A DNA stretch of 64,000 bases. Source: Saturnia japonica (Eukaryota; Arthropoda; Insecta; Lepidoptera; Saturniidae). Shown piece by piece: positions 22,133 to 34,074 of this stretch (positions within the stretch are counted from its first letter, which is position 1; the number at the start of each line of letters is the position of its first letter). Location: positions 7,003,705-7,067,704 of the forward strand of contig CM065334.1 of the NCBI GenBank assembly GCA_033032175.1, in the 5' to 3' direction. The position numbers were made by a program, and so were the translations under genes. The notes beneath the pieces are model-generated. The model was not told where the DNA came from. It made no database searches and saw only the letters and a list, made by a program, of their open reading frames with translations.

Positions 22133-23365
22133 CTTTGGCTCTTTGCGACTGGTCGAATCTCCAACTGCGGCGTCGAAACCTCGCCAGAAGACACTGCGGC
22201 CCGAAACAACACACCGGCTCTTACGCCAGAATCGGATCCGTTGCCACCTTCGAATCCTACGAACTCATACAAACCTTGAAGACCATCACCCAATCGACGG
22301 ACTCCAGCATCAATCTCAAACCAATCCTTATGTCATCAGCCATGAATATGTTCTGTCATTATATGTGCAGCGTCAGGTTCCAAGAAACTGATTCCGAATT
22401 CCAAAAAGTAGTCGATCATTTTGATGAGATTTTCTGGGAGATAAATCAAGGGTACGCAGTCGATTTCCTACCCTGGTTGGCGCCGTTCTACAAGAAACAC
22501 ATGGAGAAGCTCTCAAATTGGTCCCAGGATATACGGTCCTTCATCCTGTCCAGGATAATCGAGCAACGTGAGATGAACTTTAGACACGGAAGCGCCTGAG
22601 AAAGATTTCCTTGACGGTCTACTACGAGTGTTGCATGAAGACCCGACCGTTGACAGGAATACGATAATCTTCATGCTGGAGGATTTCCTTGGAGGTCATT
22701 CCTCCGTCGGTAACTTGGTTATGCTGTGCCTAACAGCGGTCGCTCGTGATCCTGAAGTCGGGATGCGCATTCGAGCTGAGATCGACGGCTTGACTAAAGG
22801 CAAAAGGATTATCAATCTAACTGACAGGCCTAGCTTACCGTACACCGAAGCAACAGTTCTCGAGTGTCTCAGATATTCATCCTCACCTATAGTGCCTCAC
22901 GTTGCCACTGAAAACGCGAACATATCAGGTTACGGTGTCGAAAAAGGCACAGTCATATTTATCAATAATTACATATTGAATAACTCAGAACAGTATTGGA
23001 AGGAACCGGAGAAGTTCGACCCGAGTCGATTCTTGGAGAAGTCTAAAGCAAGAGTACGGAGGAATTCACAATGCGATTCGGGAATGGAGTCTGACGGCGA
23101 AAGACACGGACCGGTGAAGCACGAAACCGAGAAAGAAATATACAGCGTGAAGAAGAACATACCACATTTTATGCCTTTCAGCATCGGTAAACGGACTTGT
23201 ATAGGACAAACTTTGGTCACGACAATGAGTTTTACAATGTTTGCGAATATTATGCAGGAATTCGAGGTAGCCGCTGAAAGTATGGAAGATTTGGTACAGA
23301 AGCCGGCGTGTGTTGCCCTACCTAAAGACACTTATAATTTATATCTTATACCGAGAAAGCACTGA
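22133..23365 (+). CDS. spo: Cytochrome P450 CYP307 (spook family), exon 2, with one frameshift
   Basis: Exon 2 follows TTTGTCCTCAG and encodes residues 127-536 once the extra base near 22582 is discounted. Motifs, numbered from Met 9274: helix-C region CDWSNLQLRRR shortly after the splice; atypical I-helix FLGGHSSVGN (311-320) replacing the usual A/G-G-x-D/E-T, a family hallmark; K-helix ECLR (370-373); DPSRF before a polar Ser/Glu/Lys-rich insert also typical of CYP307; haem-binding FSIGKRTCIG with Cys472. It stops at TGA 23363-23365. The length of 536 residues fits the family. The gene stands alone, with transposons on both sides. The frame before 22582 meets a stop at 22597-22599. Confidence 0.9.
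22582..22582 (+). other. spo: Apparent +1 frameshift in CYP307 exon 2
   Basis: Upstream codons read in one frame to EQREMNF; downstream family-typical sequence (DTEAPEKDFLDGLL) is one base out. A single surplus A at about 22582 explains it. The site is not a homopolymer. The total coding length becomes a multiple of three only when one base is left out. Confidence 0.8.
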
Positions 23366-23382
23366 ACTATATTGGAATATAT

Positions 23383-23388
23383 ATTAAA
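23383..23388 (+). terminator. spo: Candidate polyadenylation signal ATTAAA
   Basis: ATTAAA lies 18 bp after the stop codon, followed by T-rich sequence. It is the commonest variant of AATAAA; a very short 3' UTR would result. Confidence 0.35.
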
Positions 23389-25114
23389 ACTGAAGTTGCA
23401 ATGTGTTCTTTTAAATATATTTTATATACAGTTGGCGTAGAAGTAACATTTGCCAGTGTCAAACATTTTATTTCCATGAAAATGTTAATTAGAGTTTTTA
23501 ATATTTTCTAAATTACTGCGCGAGTGTATTTAACTAGGTCAATATACTTGATGGTCAGTATTTGTCAAACTTGACATTGGCAAAATTGCCTACTTAAACA
23601 GAAGTCCTAATGAAAAAAGTGACCTTTCGAGCGTGATTCACTTTCTCACTCGAAATTCACAAATCGTGCAGTTATTTCAAATTCACTTGCGTAACATACC
23701 AAAAAAATTATGTCGCGTAAAATGCTACTAAAAATACAGAATATTATATGTACGGCGAAATAACTTAGACTTTAAATGAAAATTAAAAACACTACAAGGA
23801 TGGAGGAGAGGTTTATAGTCTCAGCAAAAACCTGTTCACATATTTTGTTTATTTATTTTTAAAAAGTATTTTTTTAATGTTTGCTTAAGTTAAAATTCAT
23901 TTGATAACTCCAATGCTGTCGAGTGAGAATCTCCCGTGCATATATAATTATTTCCAAAAAAATCAATATTTTGCATTATTATTTATATTTTGATCATTTT
24001 TTACGCTGGCATTTTTTTACTTTTACAAAATCGAATTCAAATTATAAAATTGTCGAGCTTAGGTACCTAATTTACCTAAATAACTTTAAAAGATATTTCA
24101 TTAATCCAATTTAAAATTTACCGTATGTGTGAACAACGCAATCTATCTCACTTTGACATAAGTTTTTAATAAGAACACATTGCGGCAAAGGAAATCGCTC
24201 AAATCCTTATTTATTTTCTCGAAATAATAAATATTGTAAGTTATTTGTAAAATACATCAAATTCTCTCAAATAATGTAATGCTATTCTATAATTCTACGA
24301 TATCTCTTGGGCATAAAACGCTTGTATGTGATAAATGTTGTAATAATTATTTCTTATGTGTGACATTTGTTTTGGTTGGCTTACGATTTATGAAATTATA
24401 GCTAAGGATGTATGACACATTTTGTTTCGAAGACTTTATTTTTTAAAAGTATAATAACAAAAGACAACCAAAGAGGTTTAATACACATAATATTATATGG
24501 ATTTGTTTAAAAAACAAGCATTTATTTGCATTTTATAAAATAGTTAGTACTTATAGATATTTTTATTGAGTTTTATTTACTCTCTGGTATATTTAATTGC
24601 CATACGCTATAGGTAGATATATATATTGGTTTCATGTTTTATTTACAGCAGTGCTTTCTATTAAATTTCCGATTAATTATGATTTAAATATTCATTATTA
24701 TTCAGTTTATTGTTTGTTAAACAGAAAATCAAGGAAAACTTCTCATGTCTTGATACGAAATTTTTTTGTATTAAAAGTTAATTATTATAAATTTATGTTT
24801 ACGTGTATAATATCATCATATGAATATCTATATTTATATATTTTATATAGAATATTAGATATTTTTTAACATATATTTTTAATACGAACGATATGATTTT
24901 GCAATAACGTTATTGAGTATTTTGCTTACTGGAATAAACCGATTTATATTTAAGTGACATTATAGTTTAGATATAGTAGTGTTCGGTGTATATTATTGTG
25001 AGATCTGTAGATGTTTTTTTTATTAGAATTTGAAAATGAAAATAATAATTGCATTTGAATACGTTTTTTTTTTAACCTACATGAAAGACTTATAATGTGT
25101 GAATTTAAAAACAC
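23389..25114. other. AT-rich intergenic DNA downstream of CYP307, nothing identified
   Basis: Frames such as 24597-24869 are long only because the DNA is AT-rich and their translations are low in complexity. I see no shared repeat. Confidence 0.45.
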
Positions 25115-25396
25115 TTAGCGGTCGCCCGATGATCGAAATTCGAACAGGAACATTGTTGAGTGACAATGTCAATATTTTGGGGGGTCTAAGTTCAATGGCA
25201 CCGGTCAGTTTAGGATTCGCAGTATTAATTTATTTAAATTACCTAATATATTGGTAACAAATATTATATATAAATTTTAGCTTTCTGCACTCCTTCTCCA
25301 TATAAACTTTAACCGTGCCAAATCACACAGTCTTCCGTGCACGCAACACGCTCAAAAAGGTACCGAAAGCTTTTGCTTCACGTATTAATATATAGA
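25115..25396 (-). mobile_element. Hel-A Helitron
   Basis: It has CTAA (complement of TTAG) next to GCGGTCGCCC on the left and the CACGTATTAAT 5' end on the right. About 80 bp of the interior near the 3' end are missing. Confidence 0.65.
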
Positions 25397-25649
25397 TAAC
25401 CGACTCTCTGATTGACATAACAATCCACAGCCCAAACTACTGGGGCTAGGATCGTGAAAATTTGAAATCTTCAACCCCACCTGCACGCGATGCCACCCTG
25501 CTGAGCAATGAACGAGGAAATGCCGTGGTAGGCTCTGTTTTGTCCGACTTGTTCACGACCACCATTCATTCAAAATTTTAAAGCTAATACACAAAATACG
25601 AAGGTCTGGGTCCGTTAGACCTATTAGCCAGTCCTTATGTATTAAATAT

Positions 25650-25722
25650 GACACATATGATGTAAATAGGATGTAAGTATGACACATATGATGTAAATAT
25701 GACACATATGATGTAAATATGA
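25650..25722. repeat. Minisatellite, 20-bp unit
   Basis: GACACATATGATGTAAATAT occurs at 25650 (one change), 25681 and 25701, with an 11-bp partial unit between the first two. Confidence 0.85.
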
Positions 25723-26573
25723 TCTCAAAGTAATGTAACTTTTTTACTGGGCGGTCTATGGTTTTATGACGATATATCTCGATGTTTACCGAAACGTCAG
25801 GCTCATTGTAATGTTTTTTATTGTCGGTACTTTCCCCGATGGTAATTAAAGTACAATCGAAATACATACGGTGACCACCGAGAGATTGTAATCCATGGAC
25901 GGTTACTGCTGTTAAACAGGCCTCCATAAATATATCTTTACGTTACGCGTAAAGGATCCGACGTCGTAAGAAGGGGGGAACACACTGGCCGGGAGAAGGT
26001 TCCTCAGCTTCAGGGTACGACAAAGTTACGTCTGAGAACTTTTTACTTTGTGTCGAAGTAGAGTTTGGGGGGGAGGGGGCGTAATGCCGGTTACAAGACT
26101 TATTTATGTAGGTTCAAAAAAGGCATAAAAAATTGATAAATCCTATCGATTTTCATGCCAATTCTACTCGATGGCTGGAATGTTTCCTGGATCAGTGGCA
26201 GGCAGTATTTTGATATTTTAAGTACCGTAAATGTGGTCCTACTTTGCTTCTGTTATGGTAATTATGATCCTGTGGCGACATCTTCATAGCGACACATAGC
26301 GACATCTATCGAGCCACATAAGACGCATTCTACTATCCTACATTGCGCTATAGAAATTAACTCAATCGTTGAGTATATATACAAGAACCCGACTACAACC
26401 GTTGGGCAGTTTTTTTTCATCTACCTTTATATTAAATTCATTATTAGTAACAGTCAATTTCTAAAGTTATTCGGTAAAAATAACTTTATAGCGGCTGCAC
26501 TGATACCGAACTTTTTTAACAGTTGTTATTATTGAACATCGAAAAAAATTGTTTTTTTTTGTTTGTTTAATTT
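25723..26573. other. Intergenic DNA with a G-run
   Basis: A minus-strand frame 25553-25927 overlaps the minisatellite and shows no family motif. At 26066-26078 there are seven G, one A and five G. Confidence 0.3.
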
Positions 26574-26862
26574 TTAGGTTATGTTGCTACAAAGGCTCCG
26601 TTTATCGTAAACACGTCACGTGACCATGTCGATGACAACTTACATGAATTTACTCCCTATCCAAAACTACCTATACTTAGAAGTTTTCACTTCATGGGTT
26701 TATTTATTACTAAGTGTATGGTGGTCGCAATCTTTATCATCTTTATTTAGGATATATTGCTACAAAGGCTCCTTTTATCGTAAACACGTCACGTGACCAT
26801 GTCGTTGACGACTTGCGTTAATTTACACCCTATACAAGCCTTCCTATAGAAGTTTTCAGAAA
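26574..26862. repeat. Tandem duplication, 173-bp period
   Basis: TTGCTACAAAGGCTCC begins near 26584 and again 173 bp later. Each copy contains the 10-bp palindrome GTCACGTGAC (26615-26624 and 26788-26797), an E-box of USF/MITF type. The copies differ by scattered changes, so the duplication is not very recent. Confidence 0.7.
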
Positions 26863-27239
26863 ATCTGTTTCAGTCGTTAATTTGAATTTGGAATTAAGAT
26901 AATAATAACTTTATTAAGTTATAGATTTAATCCTCTGACTGTAATCGATAATATTTGATTATTTTTTAAATCTAATTTTTTTTCCTTCCGTAAGTGGCCC
27001 GACTATGCACCACCTAACGAGGTAATTTTGCTTCTGGAGACTAAGACTATTTTTAATTTTATTTTTATATTTAAAGTTTACTTAATTTAATTTGATTTCT
27101 CTGTATTCAGAAATCATACCAAGAAATTACAGGGAAAAGCTGATGCAAGAAATTATAAAAACTATACAGGGGAAACTTTGAGACAAACCTTAGTATCAAT
27201 GGAGAAGCGAGATTTGATCCTTTACGGCTAACGCCATCA
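26863..27239. other. Intergenic DNA, nothing identified
   Basis: No coding or repeat signal noticed. Confidence 0.3.
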
Positions 27240-28470
27240 TCAAAATAAAAAAAAAATCTTTATTCAATTTAGGCCCTAAGAAGGCACTTATGAACGTCAA
27301 AACGCGGAAAACGTCCCAGACATTGAGAAGAACCGGTAAGAAACTCGATCGGTTTTTTTTTTTTTTTGTCAACTGTACAAATGTTAATTAATATAACAGG
27401 TACAATAATAATATATTAGTGGATGCACAGAGAGGGAGTCACTTCCAGACATCACTATCATTCACATAAAGATGCACCTTATAATAACCTTTTGACAGTA
27501 AAACTCACTTGACATGGTCCTTGAACTTGTTGTCCGGCAAATCAGTAATGTGCTTCGGGATCTTGTTATAGAACCTAACACTATTACCTAAAAAACTTTT
27601 ATTGGACCTATTTATTCTAAAACACGATACAACTAGTTTATTTCTATTTCAAGTATTAACATTGTGCTGATCTTTGACAAAATCTAATTTGACAAAGTTT
27701 TTACGAATATGCATTAAATTATCAAGGATGTATTGGGAGGGCAAAGGTAAGATATGAATTATATTCCTGAAAATTTTTCTTTAGCGATTCACGAGGTTTT
27801 AAGTTGTAAATTGCACGAACTGCCCGTTTTTGTAATGTAAATATGGGATCTACCTTAGCTGCTGAACCCCACAGCAAAATACCGTAAGACATTAAGCGAA
27901 GTAGACTAACCTAGCGGTGGCAATATCTGTTAACTGGCGAAATTTGCGTACTGCGAATGCAGCAGAACTGAATCTTCCCGCCAAGATTTTAATATGCGAA
28001 CTCCATTGTAATTTAGAATCAAGGGTAATCACAAGATGACAGTACTATCAACTAAGCCTACTAAATTCCCTTCTATCTTGATACTACTATCAACACGCCG
28101 AACATTGGGCAAGGCAAATCCCATACATTTGGTTTTGTTTGCATTTAGCAGTAAATTATTCAAAGCAAACCATTCAGAGATTGTAACTAATATATTGTTT
28201 AATTGCCTAAGCTCCGAATCTATTCTTTTCACTTTGAATATAAGTGAAGTGTCGTCCTCAAAAAGAACCATGTCAGCGACGTTGTCAACTACTAGCGGTA
28301 GATCGTTTATATAAACGAGAAACAGAAATGGTCCCAAAATCGATCCCTGAGGGACGCCAATTCTTGCCAATTATCCAGAAGACGTTGCCCCATTTACACT
28401 TACTTTTAGGCAGCGGTCTGTTAAATAAGAGATTAGAAAGTCGAGAGACGAGCCACAAACGCCTATTATG
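27240..28470 (-). pseudogene. CR1/Jockey-like LINE, reverse transcriptase fragment with 3' end
   Basis: On the minus strand the translation gives SYLTDRCLKVSVNG, then GVPQGSILGPFLF (motif 4), then VLFEDDTSLIF, the catalytic box in which the residue before DD is Glu rather than the usual Ala, then WFALNNLLLNANKTKCM. Stops and frame changes follow. The 3' end reads GGCCTAAATTGAATAAAG and an A-rich tail at 27241-27258. It is 5'-truncated and dead. Confidence 0.75.
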
Positions 28471-28596
28471 ATTAAAATTTAATTTAGGTAAGAAGAGAGA
28501 TAGAGAATAAACTAAACGTAGGTAAAATGAATGAAAGTTTTATAATTTAGGATAGTTATGTAAAATATGGGTTTTACAAATTATTAGTACACAATT

Positions 28597-28771
28597 TTAA
28601 TGTCCATAACCGAGACGTTCCTCCCGTTCCGACAGCTCAGCGTAGAGATCCTTGCCTAGGATCTCTCCGCGCTGAGTAGGTAGGCCAAACAAGGTTGAAT
28701 CACGAGGCTCGCCCTCAGCGGACAACGTGGTGTGAGCCGTATGAACAAGCTCAGTCCAAGTGAAGACGTCG
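28597..28771 (-). CDS. Candidate terminal coding exon of an unknown gene
   Basis: On the minus strand, after TTGATGCAG at 28772, an open frame of about 57 codons ends with TAA at 28597-28599. The translation contains DVFTWTELVHTAH, GEPRDSTLFGLPTQRGE and ends SEREERLGYGH. GC content is well above the flanks and the frame is charged and complex, which looks like coding sequence. A possible acceptor supports a last exon. I do not recognise the protein, found no partner exon within a kilobase and no AATAAA nearby. It may instead be a retroelement or retrocopy fragment. Confidence 0.3.
28636..28675. other. Hairpin within the candidate exon
   Basis: CTCAGCG and GAGATCCT pair with AGGATCTC and CGCTGAG around a small loop, giving about 15 pairs with an asymmetric internal loop. 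It could be chance within coding sequence. Confidence 0.5.
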
Positions 28772-28829
28772 CTGCATCAAGTGGAACGTCGGAATCCGTT
28801 CAGCTCTCGATACGGCGAAACAAAAATAT

Positions 28830-29564
28830 ATATATCAGTAATTTATATATTAATCCAGGTATAAGTTCCTGGAATATTATTGTCTTCTTCAATAGAGTAC
28901 TTCACCCACAAAAATAGTTATTTTATCAAACTGTAGATATTTAAATTATAAACGTATCAACTATTCAAAGGTCTGTAATACAATTCCTTGGTTTTATCAA
29001 AACTCTTGATAATTATTATATAAACGTTACTCGATTCAAAGGTCTGCCGTACCATAATTCATGATCAGATCGATCCTGAAAAATCTGTCATCCTCTCTGT
29101 TCTAATTTTCTATTTCCGTTTGAATTCAAAATTTCATCTTACTAGACTTTTCTTATTTTAAAAATTAAAAATAAATCTAATCATAGATTTATTTTGCTAA
29201 ACTAGAACCTGGATAGAATATTTGTCTATACCTGAGAAACTCCTAACTGCGCATGCTCTATTACTATCAAAGAATTATCAATGACAGAGATTGTCATAAT
29301 ATTGCAATGTAAACAATACGAACCTAAAATATTAACAAAGCTGTTATTAAACCAAAATTATCAAGTTATAAATTATCTAAACGCATCAATACATAAACCT
29401 ATCATTAATTGGTATCCTGGAAATAAAAGAATAGGTACACCAAAACAATAATAAGGTAAATCAAATGAACTTATGATGAATAATATAAAGTAGATATTAA
29501 ATAAGATAAATAAGATTATCTTCCAGATAAATAATATAACACACCACAATGTTTTAGTTTAATC
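28830..29564. other. Intergenic DNA, nothing identified
   Basis: AT-rich without coding motifs. Confidence 0.35.
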
Positions 29565-30300
29565 ATCATCATCTTCTTACCTCTTATCCTACTTAAGTGG
29601 GTCAGCACAACATTGGTGGCGGGCTTGGGCAAGTCAGTCACCGTATATCGCAGGCCCGAGATGGAGGAGGCGCACTGGTGTTCGTGCGCCCTCCGAGGCT
29701 TGTTGAAGGCTCACTGTCACCGATCGCGATGGGGTCCCGAGGTAGGGCCACACTTGCCGGGTTCGGTGGACGTAATGCGCAAGCAGTTCCCCTCCTCTCC
29801 CTTGAGCGGCCCGGCTCGGGAGGCGGATTCAATGCAGGATTTCCCCACGTTATAAAAAAAGGAGTCAGGACAACATGTTTTTGTCTTTCACTCTACTCTA
29901 TCAAATATCATCTCAGTATTCACACCTTTTATACCCATACCATTCTTCACACAATCCATCCATACCTTCTTCGGTCTTCCTCTACTCCTGTATCCATCCA
30001 CCTTCATACTTAACATTCTTTTAGTTATATAACATTCTTCCCTTCTCATGACATGTCCATACTATGCTAGCCTATAGCTCCTCAACTTCTCTGTGACTGG
30101 TGCTATTTTAAGACTCGCTCTAATAAAATCATTCCTGATCTTATCCATTCTAATTACTCCACACATCGATCTTAACATTCGCATCTCTGCCACGTGTAAT
30201 CTTCTTTCATCCTTTTCTCTCATTTTCGCTAGTCGATACAGTTCTTTTTGTGTCTTTGAACTCTCCAGTGATTGGTATAGGTTATTTTGTACCTTAGCTC
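29565..30300 (-). pseudogene. RTE-like LINE, 3' coding part and tail
   Basis: The minus strand encodes RLAKMREKDERRLHVAEMR, then MCGVIRMDKIRND, then YGHVMRREECY, then RGRPKKVWMDCVKNG, a well-known C-terminal stretch of RTE-type LINE ORF2 proteins. The Trp of the usual AWYGHV block is a stop codon here. A GC-rich piece (29600-29855) and a tail ending in ATGATGATG (complement near 29565) follow. It is a truncated dead copy. Confidence 0.7.
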
Positions 30301-30605
30301 TAGCAATGGCAACCGCTTTTTTATATACGGCTAGCGAACAATATGGTTATATTCCACGTAGGAAAAATAACCAACCAGTTAAAATTGTTACCATCCATCC
30401 ATTCATAAACCACCTATGTTACCTGCTGCATTTAATGCAGAAGAAGAAAATTTTATTCGTATATTGAACAGATATTATAAGCGAATTAAGTTTTCCTTTA
30501 CTACAACGAACGGGAGAAGTGTGTCAAAACTGACAACATTTTAGCTATAAGTTAAAACGTTTATAAAGACTGATTATTAAATTGAGGATGGATTACCTTA
30601 AAATA

Positions 30606-31241
30606 CTAGCTGAGCTCCACAGTTTCACCCGAGTTAATTTTATCCGACAAACACCGAGTCGCCAACGTAACCGTGTAGTTCATCATAATAGTTCTTCCCG
30701 CAAGTACAAATTATTTTAATTTTTCGTTATCTCCTAAACTATGCGTTCAAATAATGCTATAAGAGTACAATTTGACTTCATAAAATTGCCTTTATGATAA
30801 AGTAACTTTTGTTCGTAAGAATTAATATGTCATGTCTAAAAATAATGTCCACAAATCCCTTTTCAATTTTTGACAATTGTTTGTCACAAAATAGCTTATT
30901 GCGGTTTATTTATAAGAGATAGGCATATGCTATCTTGGACTTTTAAGATAATAGTACTAAAGACCAATATTTTTGTAAAACATTGTATTTACGTATGATT
31001 AACCATTACCCCAGCGCATGCCGGTAGAGCAGTTAGGGATGGCGTCCGCCTCCGACTTACTTCACAAAAATCAATATTTAAGGCTAGCTGGGAGTTATAG
31101 TCTAATGTTAGATAGCCTATATTATTCCTCGAGAGTCTGGCTAACGTATACGAAAAGATTTTTTTGAATCCGACTGATAGTTCCAGAGATTAGCGTGTTT
31201 AAATAAACAAACAAAAAACCGTTCCGCTTTATTATATTACA
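30606..31241 (-). mobile_element. Hel-C Helitron
   Basis: CTAG at 30606-30609 starts the reversed element and GTTCCGCTTTATTATATT marks its 5' end. Block order matches 56608-57295. Confidence 0.6.
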
Positions 31242-32522
31242 ATTAAAATATAAAGGTAATAATAAGTCATTATTTGTTTTTCTCTTTAAATAGAGCTTCT
31301 CAAATATATACGGAATACAAATTCATATCATGGAGATGAGTTCGGAGCGTAGTTACATTATTAAGGTCCCTACTTTGATCCAATCTTTAAAATGTCTAAG
31401 TTACAGTACCAAATAAGTTTAGAAACAAAGTAACCCAACTCGACGGGTAACATTATTCCTTAAATCATTGTTTTATGCATATATTAACAAGCTATAAAAT
31501 GCTATTTTCATCATTGAAATCCTTTAAGCCAATGGCTAATTTTACAATATAAATTGAAATAAAGTTTTAAAATAAAACTTTTGCACGTAGCTTCAATAGT
31601 TCTAAATTTGGAGTAAAGTAGGAACAACATTAGGTAGTGTTTTTTTAATATTTTAATACTTTTAATTTGATTTAGCCATCGGTTTAAGTTCGGAAAGTAA
31701 GCTAAGTTTGTCAAAGAAAACATTTATAAAAGAATTATGTACATACAAGCAATAATCTAATAAAATAATTAAGACAGTGCCATCTATTGTCGAATAGTAA
31801 ACACCAAATCAATAAATACACTTTTGTTCGTTAGATGTCAGTATTTCAAGTTTTATATAGTTATTTCTTTAGAAATATTTTTCCCCCTTTTCTAAAAATG
31901 TATTGAATATCAATGATATATTTCCACATAATAATAATTGAATTTCATGACGCGGATATATAAATATTTGATTCGATAGTTGCAAACATCAATCAGGTCT
32001 TATGAATAAAGGATGAGATCCATTTTTATCTGCACTTAGAATCGCTTTCATACAAATTTCTATCTGCGTTTCATTGTAAAACATTTTACTTCAAACGCTA
32101 CTTAAACTTGGTTCGTAAGTTGGAACAGAAGACGCAAGTGTAAAATTGTAATATTTTTTCTCTCAACAACAATTTCGTTCTTGAGGTAGGTTAGTTTCGT
32201 TTAAAAATGCGCATATGATATTCTTTGCAAGGGCATACCTATGTGTCTGCATTAGATATTTGTATGAAAAAGCCGTTGAATATTCTTGTCTCGGTCGTTG
32301 CAGAGGGCGCTGGTGAAGGCCAGAATTAATATAAAACTGAGTGTTTGTAAGATGTATTTATTATACATATAGGATTGACAACGGTTTTTCAATAAAAAAA
32401 CATAAAAATAACAAATACAGTAACAAGATTAATAAACAACTAATTACAGCCAATCTCAGCATGTGAAAAATCAAATTAAATAATTTTTAAAATTGAATTA
32501 TACCTAGAATTTTATTATATAA
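31242..32522. other. Intergenic DNA, nothing identified (1.3 kb)
   Basis: AT-rich. I looked for coding motifs and shared repeats on both strands and found none. Confidence 0.4.
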
Positions 32523-33841
32523 CTAGCTGTTCCCGCGGCTTCGCTCACGTGGACTACACAATGCCATCGATCGGGCACACAAGCGAATCGTCCTCCCCCG
32601 CTCCCGGTTAAAAAATGGTTTTATTGTGTGTTCCTTAGAATATAGCCATATAATCTCGCTGATATTTTTGTAAATCATTTTAATGTCTACAATTATGTGC
32701 TACATTAACTTGATATATTTCCTATATAATATATGGTTTACTCAGCTAACTCAGCGTAAGCCATTTATTAAGCTTCCGAATTGATTCACCATGACCAATT
32801 TTTTTTTCTAAAACAAAAGTAGTCTAAGTTATTCCTTATAACAACAGCTATCTACCAGTGAAAGTCCCTTCAAAATCGGTACAACCGTTTCGGAGATTAG
32901 CCGGAACAAACAGACAGACAGACAATAGATACATACATACATAAATCACGCCTATTTCCCAACGGGGTAGGCATAGACCACGTTCTTCCACCTGCAACGA
33001 TCCTGACATACATCTTTCGCTTCTTCGACATTCATTAATCTTTTCATGCATGCTCGTCAGTTTAGAGTACTTTTGACCTTACCTTTCTTCAGAACGTCTC
33101 CGATTTGATTGATAAATGTTCGTCTAGGCCTTCCTCTTCCAACGTTTCCTTTCACACTAGCATTATAAATTTGTTTAGTTGTTCTTCTTTCATTCATCCT
33201 CTCAACATGCCCAAACCATCTAAGCATCCCTTTCTCAATTCGTGTGACTATATCTTCTTTCACACTACAAAGTTCTCTTTCTGTCACTCAATTTAATATA
33301 CCTCTTAAGCGCTCTCATTTCTACTGCATATATTTTACTTGCATGGTTTTTCTGCCACACCCAGCTTTCACTTCCTTACATGAGTGTTGGAACTAACACT
33401 CCTCTATGCGCAGCTAAAAGAGTTTTCATAGAAATACTCTGGCTGCTCATAAAGGAGTGTAACACCCCATTCTCCATGTTACTGGCATTTACTCTCCTTC
33501 CTATATCTCTCTCACTTCTTCCATCCTTGGTAAGCATCGATCCCAAGTATACAAACTCACTTACTTGCACCAGTTTATCGTCATCAATCCGGACACATAC
33601 TTCTGTCATTTTCTCTTCCTTTTCAAACACCAAAACTTTCGCCTTTTTTGCATTTACTTTCATTCCCTTTCTTTCCAAAGCTTCATTCATAATTAACAAT
33701 ATAAAATAATTCATAACAGACATACAAAAATTTAAAAAATGGGGTTTTTGTTACAATATGTATCGTATATACTTTCATGTGCATTTAGTACAAAGTTGAT
33801 ATTTTGACATTACAAACAGACACTTCAATTTTATTCATTGT
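32523..33841 (-). mobile_element. Hel-B Helitron split by an RTE-like LINE
   Basis: The 3' half is 32523-32928 (starting CTAG) and the 5' half is 33713-33841. Between them sits a LINE fragment. ACAGACA occurs on both sides and may be its target duplication. Confidence 0.65.
32930..33712 (-). pseudogene. RTE-like LINE ORF2 C-terminal part, nested in Hel-B
   Basis: The minus strand gives ALERKGMKVNAKKAKVL, EFVYLGSMLTKDGR, RRVNASN, LAAHRGVLVPTLM, then in another frame GMLRWFGHVERM and GNVGRGRPRRTF. These are the thumb and C-terminal blocks of RTE-type LINEs, a different subfamily from that at 29565. It is frameshifted near 33300. The 3' end carries ATGT repeats (32934-32943). Confidence 0.75.
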
Positions 33842-33861
33842 AGTATAAATAGATATACATT

Positions 33862-34074
33862 TAAACCTCTCATGATAATATCAAATTAATGTACTACATA
33901 GTTGTGGACATTAAAAGACCTACAAAAAAGTCACCGATAGTAATAATATTACTATCTTAAATGGAACACCCACAATAACCATTTTTTAACGGGGAGCGAG
34001 GGAGCAAGATTTGCTTGTGTGCCCGATCGATTACATTCTGTAGTCCACGTGAATGAAGCCACAGGTACAGCTAT
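33862..34074 (+). mobile_element. Hel-B 3' half
   Basis: It ends GTAGTCCACGTGAATGAAG and then CAGCTAT, a mutated CTAG end. It lies head-to-head with the previous copy. Confidence 0.55.

Noticed and set aside
22568..22583. A 16-nt GT...AG segment whose removal would also repair the CYP307 frame
   Set aside because: Far too short for a spliceosomal intron, and removing it would delete family-typical residues; a one-base insertion is simpler.
22969..23331. Minus-strand open frame of 120 codons opposite CYP307 exon 2
   Set aside because: A shadow of the conserved P450 frame with no motif of its own.
25553..25927. 124-codon minus-strand frame starting with ATG
   Set aside because: It runs through a minisatellite, giving repeated ILFTSYVSYL-type residues, and shows no known domain.
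26066..26078. G-quadruplex
   Set aside because: There is one long G-run split by a single A, not four separate runs.
29597..30013. 138-codon + strand frame, Gly/Arg-rich
   Set aside because: It is the complement of an RTE-like LINE 3' region whose protein is readable on the minus strand.
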